Positions 1 through 6,420 of a DNA stretch of 9,813 bases are shown piece by piece. The DNA lies in the NCBI GenBank assembly GCA_012514125.1, contig JAAZAW010000208.1, positions 1 to 9,813 of the forward strand, written 5' to 3'. Position numbers and translations under genes: made by a program. Origin of the DNA: Phycisphaerae bacterium. GTDB lineage: Bacteria > Planctomycetota > Phycisphaerae > JAAYCJ01. Each line of letters begins with the position of its first letter. Within the stretch, counting starts at the first letter, position 1. The notes beneath the pieces are model-generated. The model searched no databases and was not told where the DNA came from. It was given only the letters and a program-made list of their open reading frames with translations.

Positions 1-62
1 AATGGGTAACCTGAAATTAAAAAAACAACGAACTTGTCCGAAACACCGGCTGGAATAAAGAA

Positions 63-119
63 TTTACAGGGCTGGGCTACAAAACAAGATTATTTTGGAC
101 AGCAGTGATATTATATAAC
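63..119 (+). promoter_or_regulatory. weak promoter-like AT-rich stretch upstream of clpS
   Basis: This AT-rich segment lies 40-95 bases before clpS. It contains a TTTACA (63-68) and a TATAAC/TATATA block (112-119) that resemble sigma70 elements. No pair has good spacing: TTTACA to GATTAT (88-93) is 19 bases, and TTGGAC (95-100) is only 13 bases from TATAAC. It is the best promoter candidate before clpS, but it rests on composition and partial matches only. Confidence 0.2.
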
Positions 120-157
120 AAAAGTGAATCAAACCTATCATAAAAAGGTTTCAGGCT

Positions 158-451
158 ATGTTGGGAAGTGAAAAAACAGATGTTGCCGTCAAGACGCGGA
201 CCAAGCCCAGGACGCAGATGCCTCCGCCCTACAGGGTGATTTTGCACAATGACGATGTGAACGACATGGGCTATGTGGTTGAGACGATTGTCAAGCTCAC
301 GCCGATCAAGCTTGAGCAGGCGGTAGAAAAAATGATGGAAGCCCATGAAACCGGGGCGGCGGTGTTGCTGGTTTGTCACAAGGAGCGGGCGGAACTTTAT
401 CAAGAGCAGTTTCATTCCTGCCGATTGACGGTAACCATCGAACCGGATTGA
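158..451 (+). CDS. clpS: ClpS, ATP-dependent Clp protease adaptor (N-recognin)
   Basis: ClpS binds proteins with bulky hydrophobic N-terminal residues (bacterial N-degrons) and delivers them to the ClpA/ClpC unfoldase for degradation in the cytoplasm. The 97-residue product has the usual family length. It has a basic, flexible N-terminal tail (residues 1-21) followed by the compact core starting at PPYRVILHNDD. The N31-D32-D33 triad, the hydrophobic gatekeeper M37 and H63 in the EAHETG helix match the residues that hold the substrate's free amino group and first side chain in known ClpS structures. The C-terminal strand (RLTVTIEPD) also fits. The ATG at 158 is preceded by AAAGG about 10 bases upstream, an acceptable ribosome site. 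No clpA follows, which is unlike the common clpS-clpA pairing, so its partner must be elsewhere. The next gene starts 159 bases downstream on the same strand and is functionally unrelated. Confidence 0.92.
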   Translation: MLGSEKTDVAVKTRTKPRTQMPPPYRVILHNDDVNDMGYVVETIVKLTPIKLEQAVEKMMEAHETGAAVLLVCHKERAELYQEQFHSCRLTVTIEPD

Positions 452-597
452 TCTTTAGAGATTCGAGGTGATATCGTCGATCGTGCCCTGTTACACATTT
501 TTTACTATCGATATCTCAGTAGAGCGGAATCAGAATAAAAGTGACGCATTGTTTCAACGATCCCGCGGCAAATTCGATTGGGATTCGTGTTTTTTCT

Positions 598-605
598 AAA
601 GAGGA
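598..605 (+). promoter_or_regulatory. ribosome binding site fixing the glycosidase start at 611
   Basis: AAAGAGGA lies five bases before the ATG at 611. The reading frame is open further upstream to a TTG at 578, but that codon has no purine-rich site before it. The extra residues it would add (MGFVFFLKRNL) would be translated straight through this Shine-Dalgarno sequence. The ATG at 611 is therefore preferred. Confidence 0.7.
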
Positions 606-610
606 ATCTG

Positions 611-2524
611 ATGCTTGCATTTGAAGAATCTTCCGGTGCCATAAAATTGACAGGATCGTTTTTTTCATCCGACAATGGAACACTCTCGGTCAAACTCGCC
701 GATACGACCTGTTATGCCAATCGTCTTCATTTTACTCCCTGCGGCGATTCAAAGTTCAAAGCCACTGATCGGACAATTGATCTTCAGGTCATCCTGGACG
801 ATCGAATGTTTATCCTGAATATAAAAAACATCTCCGGAGAAACGATCCGGGTTGATGAGGTATTTTTTGATTTTGCGCCCTCGACGTTCAATCCGCCGCT
901 TCAGGCTCGCGATTATCGACAACTGATTCATTCTCGCGATTTTGAAACCGTCAGCCACATCAAACCGGTCCATTTACCGGGAGAATTCAACGACGATGAT
1001 CCGGAATCCGGCATGATGACGGTTTTTTCAAACGATACGACTCGCCATGCCCTGTTGATCGGAACATTGCCGCCTTATAGCGATGCCTTTTGTTATATTT
1101 CGGCCCGACATGAGAGTTTGCACAAGGAAGGATTATTCGGCCTGCGAATTCGATTTGAATTTCGCCGTGATCTCGCTCCGGGAATGGAACTGTCCACCTC
1201 GCCGCTGGTGATGATCGAAGGCATGAGAGGTGGAGAAACGCTGGAAAAGTACGGTCAAATGGTTCGAAATCGACTCATGCGTTCTCCCAAACCCGTTGTG
1301 ACCGGCTGGAACACCTGGGATTATTATGCCGGCGCGATTACCCGCCGGGATATGGATGAAAATATCGCCACCCTGAAAAAAGTTTTTGGGCAAAAAATAA
1401 AATATATCATTCTCGACGAAGGGTGGGAATGTCTGTGGGGCGTCTGGCAAGCCAACTGGAAATTTCCCGAAGGGCTGGAAGAACTTTGTCGACGTATTAA
1501 AGCCGACGGCTACATTCCGGGTATCTGGACCGCTCCACTGATGGTCAGCTATTTTACCCCTCTTTATCGAAACCATCCCGACTGGTTCGTGAGTCATGCC
1601 GATGGAAATGTCCACCTGACTACCCTCAGCTACGGCACAATGGCACAATTGGATATCACCGTGCCCGCGGTTCAGGATCATTTGCGGCGAATTTATACCA
1701 CCCTTAAACAAAACGGTTTCGAGTATTTCAAAGTCGATTTTACGCAAATGATTATGGATGCCGAACGATTTCACGATACGCAGATCGGACGAGCAAAAAT
1801 CGTTCGAAAGGTCTTCAGGATCATTCGCGAATCGATCGGTGAGGAAAGTTATCTGCTTTCCTGCGGAGGTCCGTTCGAGTCGGTTATTGGAATTGCCGAT
1901 GCCTGCCGGATCAGCACCGACATTCACAACTACTGGTCCATGATCGCACAGAATATTCGATGCTTTCTCTCGCGCCTCTGGATGCAGGGAACCATCGGCA
2001 ATATCGATCCTGATTTTCTGATCGTCCGTAGCCGCGAAACAACCGAAGATCCGATGTTAAACCGTCGGTTGCCGATTCGACCGCGAGCCAAAGGAAAGCA
2101 CTGGAACGACGGAGCGGAGATGACCGCGGAAGAAGCGAAAGTACTTGCCTTGGCCGTTTACCTTATCGGGGGCGAAATGATCCTGGGCGATGCGGTCGGT
2201 AAACTCAATGCCGAAGGGCTTGCCATTCTTAAAAAGGTGATTGAGCCTCTTGCTACCCCGGCCCGAACGATGAATCTGTTCGATCCGCGGGGCCAAAGTT
2301 ACCCGATACTCTGGGCCAAACGAGAAAATGACGATCTTGTCGGTTTTTTCAATCTCACGGACGAAATGATGATGCAGCAGATCGACCTTGCTTTTCTTGA
2401 TCGTCGATTCCCGGCAAACGCCATTGACTTTTGGAGCGGACGCATTGTTTCGACCGATCGCTGTTTCCAATTATCATTGCCGCCGCGTTCGGCCCGGGGA
2501 TTGATCTTCCCACACGCAGATTGA
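611..2524 (+). CDS. GH36-like glycoside hydrolase (probable alpha-galactosidase, clan GH-D)
   Basis: This is a 637-residue soluble enzyme with no signal peptide or membrane segment, so it probably acts in the cytoplasm on imported alpha-galactosides. Residues 1-220 look like the beta-sandwich N-terminal domain. The (beta/alpha)8 catalytic barrel begins at GWNTWDYY (232-239) and a C-terminal beta domain follows from about residue 560. Barrel landmarks of clan GH-D are present in order: LDEGWE (268-273), GYIPGIWTAPL, HPDWF, LDITVP, FKVDF with probable nucleophile D376, CGGPF (418-422), and RISTD with probable acid/base D437 beside substrate-binding R433. The 61-residue gap between the two carboxylates agrees with the spacing known for GH36 enzymes such as the Thermotoga alpha-galactosidase. 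Substrate cannot be fixed from sequence; alpha-N-acetylgalactosaminidase or raffinose-type transferase activity is also possible. No sugar transporter, regulator or other glycosidase lies beside it, so it appears to stand alone. It converges with the small membrane-protein gene on the opposite strand. Confidence 0.85.
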   Translation: MLAFEESSGAIKLTGSFFSSDNGTLSVKLADTTCYANRLHFTPCGDSKFKATDRTIDLQVILDDRMFILNIKNISGETIRVDEVFFDFAPSTFNPPLQARDYRQLIHSRDFETVSHIKPVHLPGEFNDDDPESGMMTVFSNDTTRHALLIGTLPPYSDAFCYISARHESLHKEGLFGLRIRFEFRRDLAPGMELSTSPLVMIEGMRGGETLEKYGQMVRNRLMRSPKPVVTGWNTWDYYAGAITRRDMDENIATLKKVFGQKIKYIILDEGWECLWGVWQANWKFPEGLEELCRRIKADGYIPGIWTAPLMVSYFTPLYRNHPDWFVSHADGNVHLTTLSYGTMAQLDITVPAVQDHLRRIYTTLKQNGFEYFKVDFTQMIMDAERFHDTQIGRAKIVRKVFRIIRESIGEESYLLSCGGPFESVIGIADACRISTDIHNYWSMIAQNIRCFLSRLWMQGTIGNIDPDFLIVRSRETTEDPMLNRRLPIRPRAKGKHWNDGAEMTAEEAKVLALAVYLIGGEMILGDAVGKLNAEGLAILKKVIEPLATPARTMNLFDPRGQSYPILWAKRENDDLVGFFNLTDEMMMQQIDLAFLDRRFPANAIDFWSGRIVSTDRCFQLSLPPRSARGLIFPHAD

Positions 2525-2595
2525 ATAGATCATCGCTGAGGTAAAATAGATCGGCATGCTTGACGAATACCTTTTTAATGATTTGTTGTTTTTGA

Positions 2596-3042
2596 TCAAA
2601 TCAGCCGAAGGGTATAGGGATATCGGAAATATTCGCCCTTGGTGACGGCGTTGACGGCTTTGATCATCATGACGATATCAAAAATAACCAGTAAGAACAA
2701 AATGGGAATTCCAATCAGGATGAACGAAAGGAAAGCTGCGATCGCCAGATAAATGGTCATGGTGATCTGAAAATTCAACGCCTCTTTTCCCTGATCATCG
2801 ACAAATGAGGATTCATCTTTTTTAATCAGCCAGAGAATCAGAGGTGCAACGATTTGCCCGATGAAAAGTGGAATAAAAAGCGCAAAGCCCGCGAGATGGC
2901 AGAACATCGCCCATTTTTTTTCTTCTTCCCGAAGAACCGGTTTTTCGACATTTTCAGGTGTTGAAGGGGCTGCTGTCGCAGGATTTGTACCGCCGGGTTC
3001 CGTTACATTTTGATTTGGATTTTCGTTAAAATTTTCATTCAT
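2596..3042 (-). CDS. DUF4870 (Tic20-like) small membrane protein
   Basis: This is a 148-residue integral membrane protein of unknown function. Residues 1-37 are a low-complexity polar tail rich in Asn, Pro, Thr and Ala. The membrane part follows: a first helix pair around residues 46-72 (AMFCHLAGF, then hydrophobic up to LWLIKK), a conserved cytosolic loop with DDQGKEALNFQ (82-92), and two more hydrophobic stretches at about 93-110 and 111-129. The protein ends in a YPYTLRLI tail. The HLAGF, DQGKEALNFQ and RYPYTLRLI signatures are those of the DUF4870 family. The ATG at 3042 is preceded on the minus strand by a purine-rich GGCGGGA and, further up, by a good promoter. It is transcribed alone, converging with the glycosidase gene (71 bases between stops) and diverging from the pilus operon. 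The function of the family is not established, and nothing here ties it to pili. Confidence 0.85.
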   Translation of the reverse strand: MNENFNENPNQNVTEPGGTNPATAAPSTPENVEKPVLREEEKKWAMFCHLAGFALFIPLFIGQIVAPLILWLIKKDESSFVDDQGKEALNFQITMTIYLAIAAFLSFILIGIPILFLLVIFDIVMMIKAVNAVTKGEYFRYPYTLRLI

Positions 3043-3089
3043 TATTGTATCCCGCCTTGAAAAAAAGATTTAATTGTTTCCAAATATCA

Positions 3090-3118
3090 TTTGTAATCGA
3101 TATGGTGGCGATTGTCAA
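3090..3118 (-). promoter_or_regulatory. sigma70-type promoter of the DUF4870 gene
   Basis: On the minus strand a perfect -35 box TTGACA (3118-3113) is followed after 17 bases by a -10 box TACAAA (3095-3090, four of six matches to TATAAT). Transcription would start near 3083, giving a leader of about 40 bases before the ATG at 3042. Consensus -35, ideal spacing and correct orientation make it credible. The start itself is inferred. Confidence 0.6.
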
Positions 3119-3223
3119 CGTACATTTGATCCTGGAAGTTCTGAAAAAGGGCGATGAAATTGTTCTGAAAGCGGTCCAAATCCGTCAAGGGATAATTTCT
3201 GTAAAATCAGTCGGGGAAATCGC

Positions 3224-3253
3224 TTGACGATATCGGTGGCTCTCTCATAGAAT
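3224..3253 (+). promoter_or_regulatory. candidate sigma70 promoter of the pilus operon
   Basis: TTGACG (3224-3229, five of six matches to the -35 consensus) is followed after 18 bases by TAGAAT (3248-3253, five of six matches to -10). It is the best sigma70 match I found on the + strand before the first pil gene. If used, transcription would start near 3260 and leave about 270 nt untranslated. A nearer pair, TTGTCA (3440-3445) and TATACT (3468-3473), has a 22-base spacer and is much less likely. I saw no convincing sigma54 (GG/GC) element. Confidence 0.45.
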
Positions 3254-3528
3254 ATTAAAATTCGGAAGAAGAAATGCATTGCTCAGGCCGACTGGAGAAT
3301 CATGCCAAAATGTGCCGACGAATGTTTCATTAATGCTGTCAGGAAATGATCCTGGCTGTTTAACGGTTAGACAAACCACGACTTGAGAATCATAATATAA
3401 AGAGACCATCGCCGAAATTCGGCAGGTCGGTTCGCGGTGTTGTCACAGCGATAGTTTGTTTCAGGAATATACTAGTATAAACCATTTACAAGGAGACGGG
3501 GCAACCCGGACTCGGTGGACACAGGTTA
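3254..3528 (+). other. gene-free leader region of the pilus operon, with small stem-loops
   Basis: No credible reading frame was seen in this stretch. It contains three short hairpin-forming sequences. At 3338-3356 there is a seven-pair stem (one G-U pair) closed by AATGA, with arms GTCAGGA and TCCTGGC. At 3411-3423 GCCGA and TCGGC flank AAT. At 3497-3508 CGGG and CCCG flank GCAA, a GNRA tetraloop. None is followed by a T run, so these are not simple terminators. I compared it by eye with the conserved pieces of the c-di-GMP-I and -II riboswitches and did not recognise either. If the promoter at 3224 is real, this is a long 5' untranslated leader that could be a regulatory RNA, but that is inference. 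Confidence 0.4.
3490..3508 (+). promoter_or_regulatory. displaced Shine-Dalgarno sequence followed by a GNRA hairpin
   Basis: AAGGAGA (3490-3496) is the only strong ribosome-binding match before the first pil ATPase, but it ends 32 bases ahead of the ATG at 3529. Normal spacing is 5-10. Immediately after it lies the CGGG-GCAA-CCCG stem-loop (3497-3508). No ATG, GTG or TTG stands at proper distance from AAGGAGA. In the pil frame the next upstream triplets carry no usable start before a TAA at 3478-3480. Close to the ATG only weak AGG (3523-3525) or GGTGGA (3514-3519) is present. Confidence 0.4.
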
Positions 3529-5247
3529 ATGGCTCGCAAAAGAAAGAAACTCGGCGAAATATTACTGGAATGGGGAAAGATCGATCCTGGCGCGTTGGAA
3601 ACGGCGTTGAAATATGGCCAGGAGCACGGCATTCAGATCGGCCAGGCGCTAATCCAGCTCGATCTGGTCACAGAAGAAGATGTGACGCGGGCGCTGGCGG
3701 AACAGGCGGGCATGGAATATGTCGATCCGATGAATAATCCGGATGTCTCCGCCGCCATGTCATTGATCCCCGACGATTTTGTCCGCAAGAATCTGGTTCT
3801 GCCGCTGGGAAAGGCCGACGGACGGTTGAAGGTCATCATTCACGATCCGCTGGACCTGGACGTTCAGGACAAACTCCGGTTTCGACTGGGAACGGAAATC
3901 GAATGTTATCTCGCCCCTAAATCCAAAATCAAAGCCTATATCGAAAATCGTATTGCCAAAAACGACAACAGCCTCGACCAGACGGTCGATGAACTCAAGA
4001 AAGAACAGGAATCGATCGATCAGGAAGCTTTGGCGGTGGAAGGGCTTGGAGAAGACGACGCCAGCGCTCCCATCGTCCGGTTGATCAACCTGCTGATTTC
4101 CGAAGCCGTTCGCGGACGAGCGTCGGATATTCATATCGAACCGTTTATCGACCATGTTCGCGTGCGATATCGTATCGACGGTATTTGTATCGAACGCGAT
4201 TCAATCCCCAAAAGTATGCAGGGCGCGGTCATCAGCCGTTTGAAAATTATGTCCCGCATGGATATCGCACAAAAACGCGTCCCGCAGGACGGTCGAATCA
4301 AGATGATGATCGACGATCAGCAGATCGATTTTCGTGTCAGTTCGATTCCCTCATATCATGGCGAAAGTATCGTCATGCGTATCTTGCGTCCCGATTCGGT
4401 CAAGATCGGTATTCAATCGATGGGTTTCGAGGATGAAGATTATCAGCGGTTCCAGCGAATCATCCAGAAACCCAACGGGATTTTCCTGGTCACCGGTCCG
4501 ACCGGTTCGGGTAAAACGACCACGCTCTACGGTGCTCTCCAGGCGCTCAATACCCCGGACCGCAAGATCATCACCGCCGAGGACCCTGTCGAATACAACT
4601 TTTCGGGCATGAACCAGTGCCAGGTAAACGAAACCATCGGGCTGACCTTTCCCATGATCTTGCGCGCCATGCTGCGTCAGGCGCCGAACATCATTCTCGT
4701 CGGTGAAATTCGAGACCTCGCGGTTGCGGAAGTCGCGATTCAGGCCGCCCTCACCGGTCACCTGGTGTTCAGTACCCTCCACACCAACGACGCGCCCAGC
4801 GCCATCACCCGTTTGATCGATATGGGCGTCAAGCCCTTCCTCGTGGCCAGTTCCATCCAGGCGATCATGGCTCAGCGTCTGATTCGAACGATCTGCCCGG
4901 AATGCAAGGAAGTGGACCCCGAACCGGACCGGTTTCTGCTCAAACTCGTCGGACTCGATCCGGACAATCTCGGCGATCACAAAATTTATAAAGGCAAAGG
5001 ATGCAAAGCCTGCCATAATACAGGATATCGCGGTCGAAAAGGTATTTTTGAATTGATGGAATTAAACAATCAGGTTCGCGATCTGGCGTTTAAACGCGCC
5101 CCGACCAACAAGCTGCGGCAGGCCGCCAAAGCCGGTGGTATGAAATCGCTTCTGGAAGATGGAAAAATTAAGATTCTCAAGGGAATCACCACACCCGAAG
5201 AGATCGGACGAATCGCCCAGTCGGAAGGAATTATTACGGAGGATTGA
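3529..5247 (+). CDS. pilB: PilB/GspE-type pilus extension ATPase with MshEN domain (first copy)
   Basis: This cytoplasmic hexameric ATPase of the secretion-ATPase family powers pilin assembly through the PilC platform protein. The product has 572 residues, a normal PilB length. Residues 7-67 form an MshEN domain, the cyclic-di-GMP sensor module, but both of its repeat motifs are degenerate: K7 instead of Arg and G30 instead of Gln in the first; Q36 instead of Arg and D45 instead of Gly in the second. The N2 domain carries the arginine-rich SDIHIEPF...RVRYRIDG segment from about residue 199. The catalytic core has Walker A GPTGSGKT (323-330, K329), the Asp box with E351-D352, Walker B ILVGEIRD (389-396) and the His box TGHLVFSTLHTND (409-421). 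Four cysteines (C456, C459, C492, C495) form the zinc site of extension ATPases, which PilT lacks. The usual Glu-Thr after Walker B is replaced by A398-V399. Because the downstream genes are pilT and pilC, a pilus role is more likely than type II secretion, though GspE remains possible. ATG 3529 is the only usable start. The gap to pilT is 6 bases. Confidence 0.9.
   Translation: MARKRKKLGEILLEWGKIDPGALETALKYGQEHGIQIGQALIQLDLVTEEDVTRALAEQAGMEYVDPMNNPDVSAAMSLIPDDFVRKNLVLPLGKADGRLKVIIHDPLDLDVQDKLRFRLGTEIECYLAPKSKIKAYIENRIAKNDNSLDQTVDELKKEQESIDQEALAVEGLGEDDASAPIVRLINLLISEAVRGRASDIHIEPFIDHVRVRYRIDGICIERDSIPKSMQGAVISRLKIMSRMDIAQKRVPQDGRIKMMIDDQQIDFRVSSIPSYHGESIVMRILRPDSVKIGIQSMGFEDEDYQRFQRIIQKPNGIFLVTGPTGSGKTTTLYGALQALNTPDRKIITAEDPVEYNFSGMNQCQVNETIGLTFPMILRAMLRQAPNIILVGEIRDLAVAEVAIQAALTGHLVFSTLHTNDAPSAITRLIDMGVKPFLVASSIQAIMAQRLIRTICPECKEVDPEPDRFLLKLVGLDPDNLGDHKIYKGKGCKACHNTGYRGRKGIFELMELNNQVRDLAFKRAPTNKLRQAAKAGGMKSLLEDGKIKILKGITTPEEIGRIAQSEGIITED
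5238..5243 (+). promoter_or_regulatory. ribosome binding site for the GTG start of pilT
   Basis: GGAGGA sits inside the last codons of the preceding ATPase gene and 10 bases before the GTG at 5254. No ATG follows within a sensible distance, and the PilT N-terminus aligns well from this GTG. This placement suggests that translation of pilT is coupled to that of the upstream gene. Confidence 0.65.
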
Positions 5248-5253
5248 TAGACG

Positions 5254-6387
5254 GTGGCTACTATTCAGATCGATCGATTGCTCGAAACATGTGTTCGTCG
5301 AAACGGTTCGGACTTGCATCTTCACGTCGGACGAACGCCGGTGCTTCGCGTTCATGGCCGACTGCGAAATCTGGAAACCAAGGTCCTGGAACCCGAAGAC
5401 ACCATGTCGCTGATGAAGGCCATCACGCCCGAACGAAATCAGCAGGAAATTCAGGAAGAAGGCGGAACCGACTTTGGGTTTGCCTTCGGCGACGCCGCCC
5501 GTTTTCGCGTGGCCGTTTTCAAGGCCAAGGGCAACATCTCGATGGTGTTGCGACAGATTCCCAACAAGCTTTTGAGCTTTGAAGACATCGGTCTGCCGCC
5601 CATCGTCAAGAGCCTCTGCCGACGACCCCGTGGTCTGTTCCTTGTGACCGGTCCGACAGGATCGGGCAAAACCACCACGCTCGCGACGATGATCGACTAC
5701 ATCAACAGCGAACTCGATCATCACATCATCACGATCGAAGACCCGATCGAATATTATCACAAACACAAAAAATCCATGGTCAATCAGCGTGAAGTCGGGA
5801 CCGACGTTCCGAGTTTTGCCGAGGCGTTGAGACGGGCCTTGCGTCAGGACCCCGACGTCATTCTCGTCGGTGAACTTCGAGACCTCGAAACCATGGAATC
5901 CGCCATTCGAGCCGCCGAAACCGGTCACCTGGTCTTCGGAACGCTTCACACCACCGGTGCACAGGGGACCGTTTCCCGTATCACCGACCAGTTCCCGGTC
6001 AATCAGCAGGAACAGATTCGCGTTCAGCTTTCCACCAACCTCATCGCGGTGCTTTCCCAGGCATTGTTGCCCAGAACCACAACGGGCCGAGTGGCAGCGT
6101 ATGAGTTTATGGTCGTGACGCCCGCGATTTCCAACCTGATCCGCGAAAATAAGGTTTATCGTATCAATTCGAGTATTCAGACCGGTAAAAAATACGGCAT
6201 GCAATTGCTCGACGATCACCTCTGGACGCTGTATGACAATTCGATCATCAGCGTCGAAGAAATGCTCGACAAGGCGCAGATGCCCGGTCAAATCAAACAA
6301 AAACTCGACGCGACACGCCCGGGTTGGAGTTCAGGCGGCTATGGCCCGGTCATCGGAGGGGATGTTAACGGGGAAGAAAGTGAATAA
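5254..6387 (+). CDS. pilT: PilT, type IV pilus retraction ATPase
   Basis: PilT is the hexameric cytoplasmic motor that depolymerises the pilus, giving twitching motility, DNA uptake and surface sensing. The 377-residue length is near the usual 340-370. Landmarks in order are the N-terminal PAS-like domain beginning SDLHLHVG (19-26), Walker A GPTGSGKT (133-140, K139), the Asp box TIEDPIEY, the QREVG segment, Walker B VILVGELRD (202-210), the His box ETGHLVFGTLHT, and the C-terminal AISNLIRE (291-298). That last motif is the PilT retraction signature, usually AIRNLIRE, here with Ser at the third position. It lacks both the MshEN domain and the zinc cysteines of PilB, which separates it from its two neighbours. 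The C-terminal tail after about residue 350 is Gly-rich and variable. The start is GTG at 5254. The gene is 6 bases behind the first PilB-type gene and 33 bases ahead of the second, so all three are almost certainly co-transcribed. Confidence 0.95.
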   Translation: MATIQIDRLLETCVRRNGSDLHLHVGRTPVLRVHGRLRNLETKVLEPEDTMSLMKAITPERNQQEIQEEGGTDFGFAFGDAARFRVAVFKAKGNISMVLRQIPNKLLSFEDIGLPPIVKSLCRRPRGLFLVTGPTGSGKTTTLATMIDYINSELDHHIITIEDPIEYYHKHKKSMVNQREVGTDVPSFAEALRRALRQDPDVILVGELRDLETMESAIRAAETGHLVFGTLHTTGAQGTVSRITDQFPVNQQEQIRVQLSTNLIAVLSQALLPRTTTGRVAAYEFMVVTPAISNLIRENKVYRINSSIQTGKKYGMQLLDDHLWTLYDNSIISVEEMLDKAQMPGQIKQKLDATRPGWSSGGYGPVIGGDVNGEESE

Positions 6388-6420
6388 AGGATTACAGACG
6401 CTCGATGGAGTGATAACATT

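Noticed and set aside
578..610. Upstream TTG start for the GH36-like gene
   Set aside because: The Shine-Dalgarno AAAGAGGA at 598-605 serves the ATG at 611, and the added residues would be encoded across it.
1133..1927. 264-codon frame antisense to the GH36-like gene
   Set aside because: It lies opposite the conserved catalytic barrel, with no ribosome site or recognisable domain.
2524..2552. Direct repeat AATAGATC (2524-2531 and 2545-2552)
   Set aside because: Eight bases repeated once in a GATC-rich genome is expected by chance, and no mobile element borders it.
2591..2600. Ten-base palindrome TTTGATCAAA between the convergent genes
   Set aside because: It overlaps the stop of the DUF4870 gene, is too short to terminate transcription and is likely chance in AT-rich sequence.
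3045..3227. 60-codon frame on + between the DUF4870 gene and the pil operon
   Set aside because: It lies over the promoter and leader of the opposite-strand gene, has no ribosome site, and its product resembles no family I know.
3440..3473. TTGTCA plus TATACT as a proximal promoter for the pil operon
   Set aside because: The spacer of 22 bases is too long for sigma70, and there is no extended -10 element.
3390..3528. Cyclic-di-GMP riboswitch before the pil operon
   Set aside because: A GNRA loop and pilus context are suggestive, but the conserved strands of the c-di-GMP-I and -II classes were not found by eye. Only a covariance search could reopen this.
5062..6300. 412-codon frame antisense to pilT
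   Set aside because: It mirrors a highly conserved ATPase gene. The product is rich in His, Asp, Phe and Gly with no recognisable domain, as expected of a shadow of biased codons.
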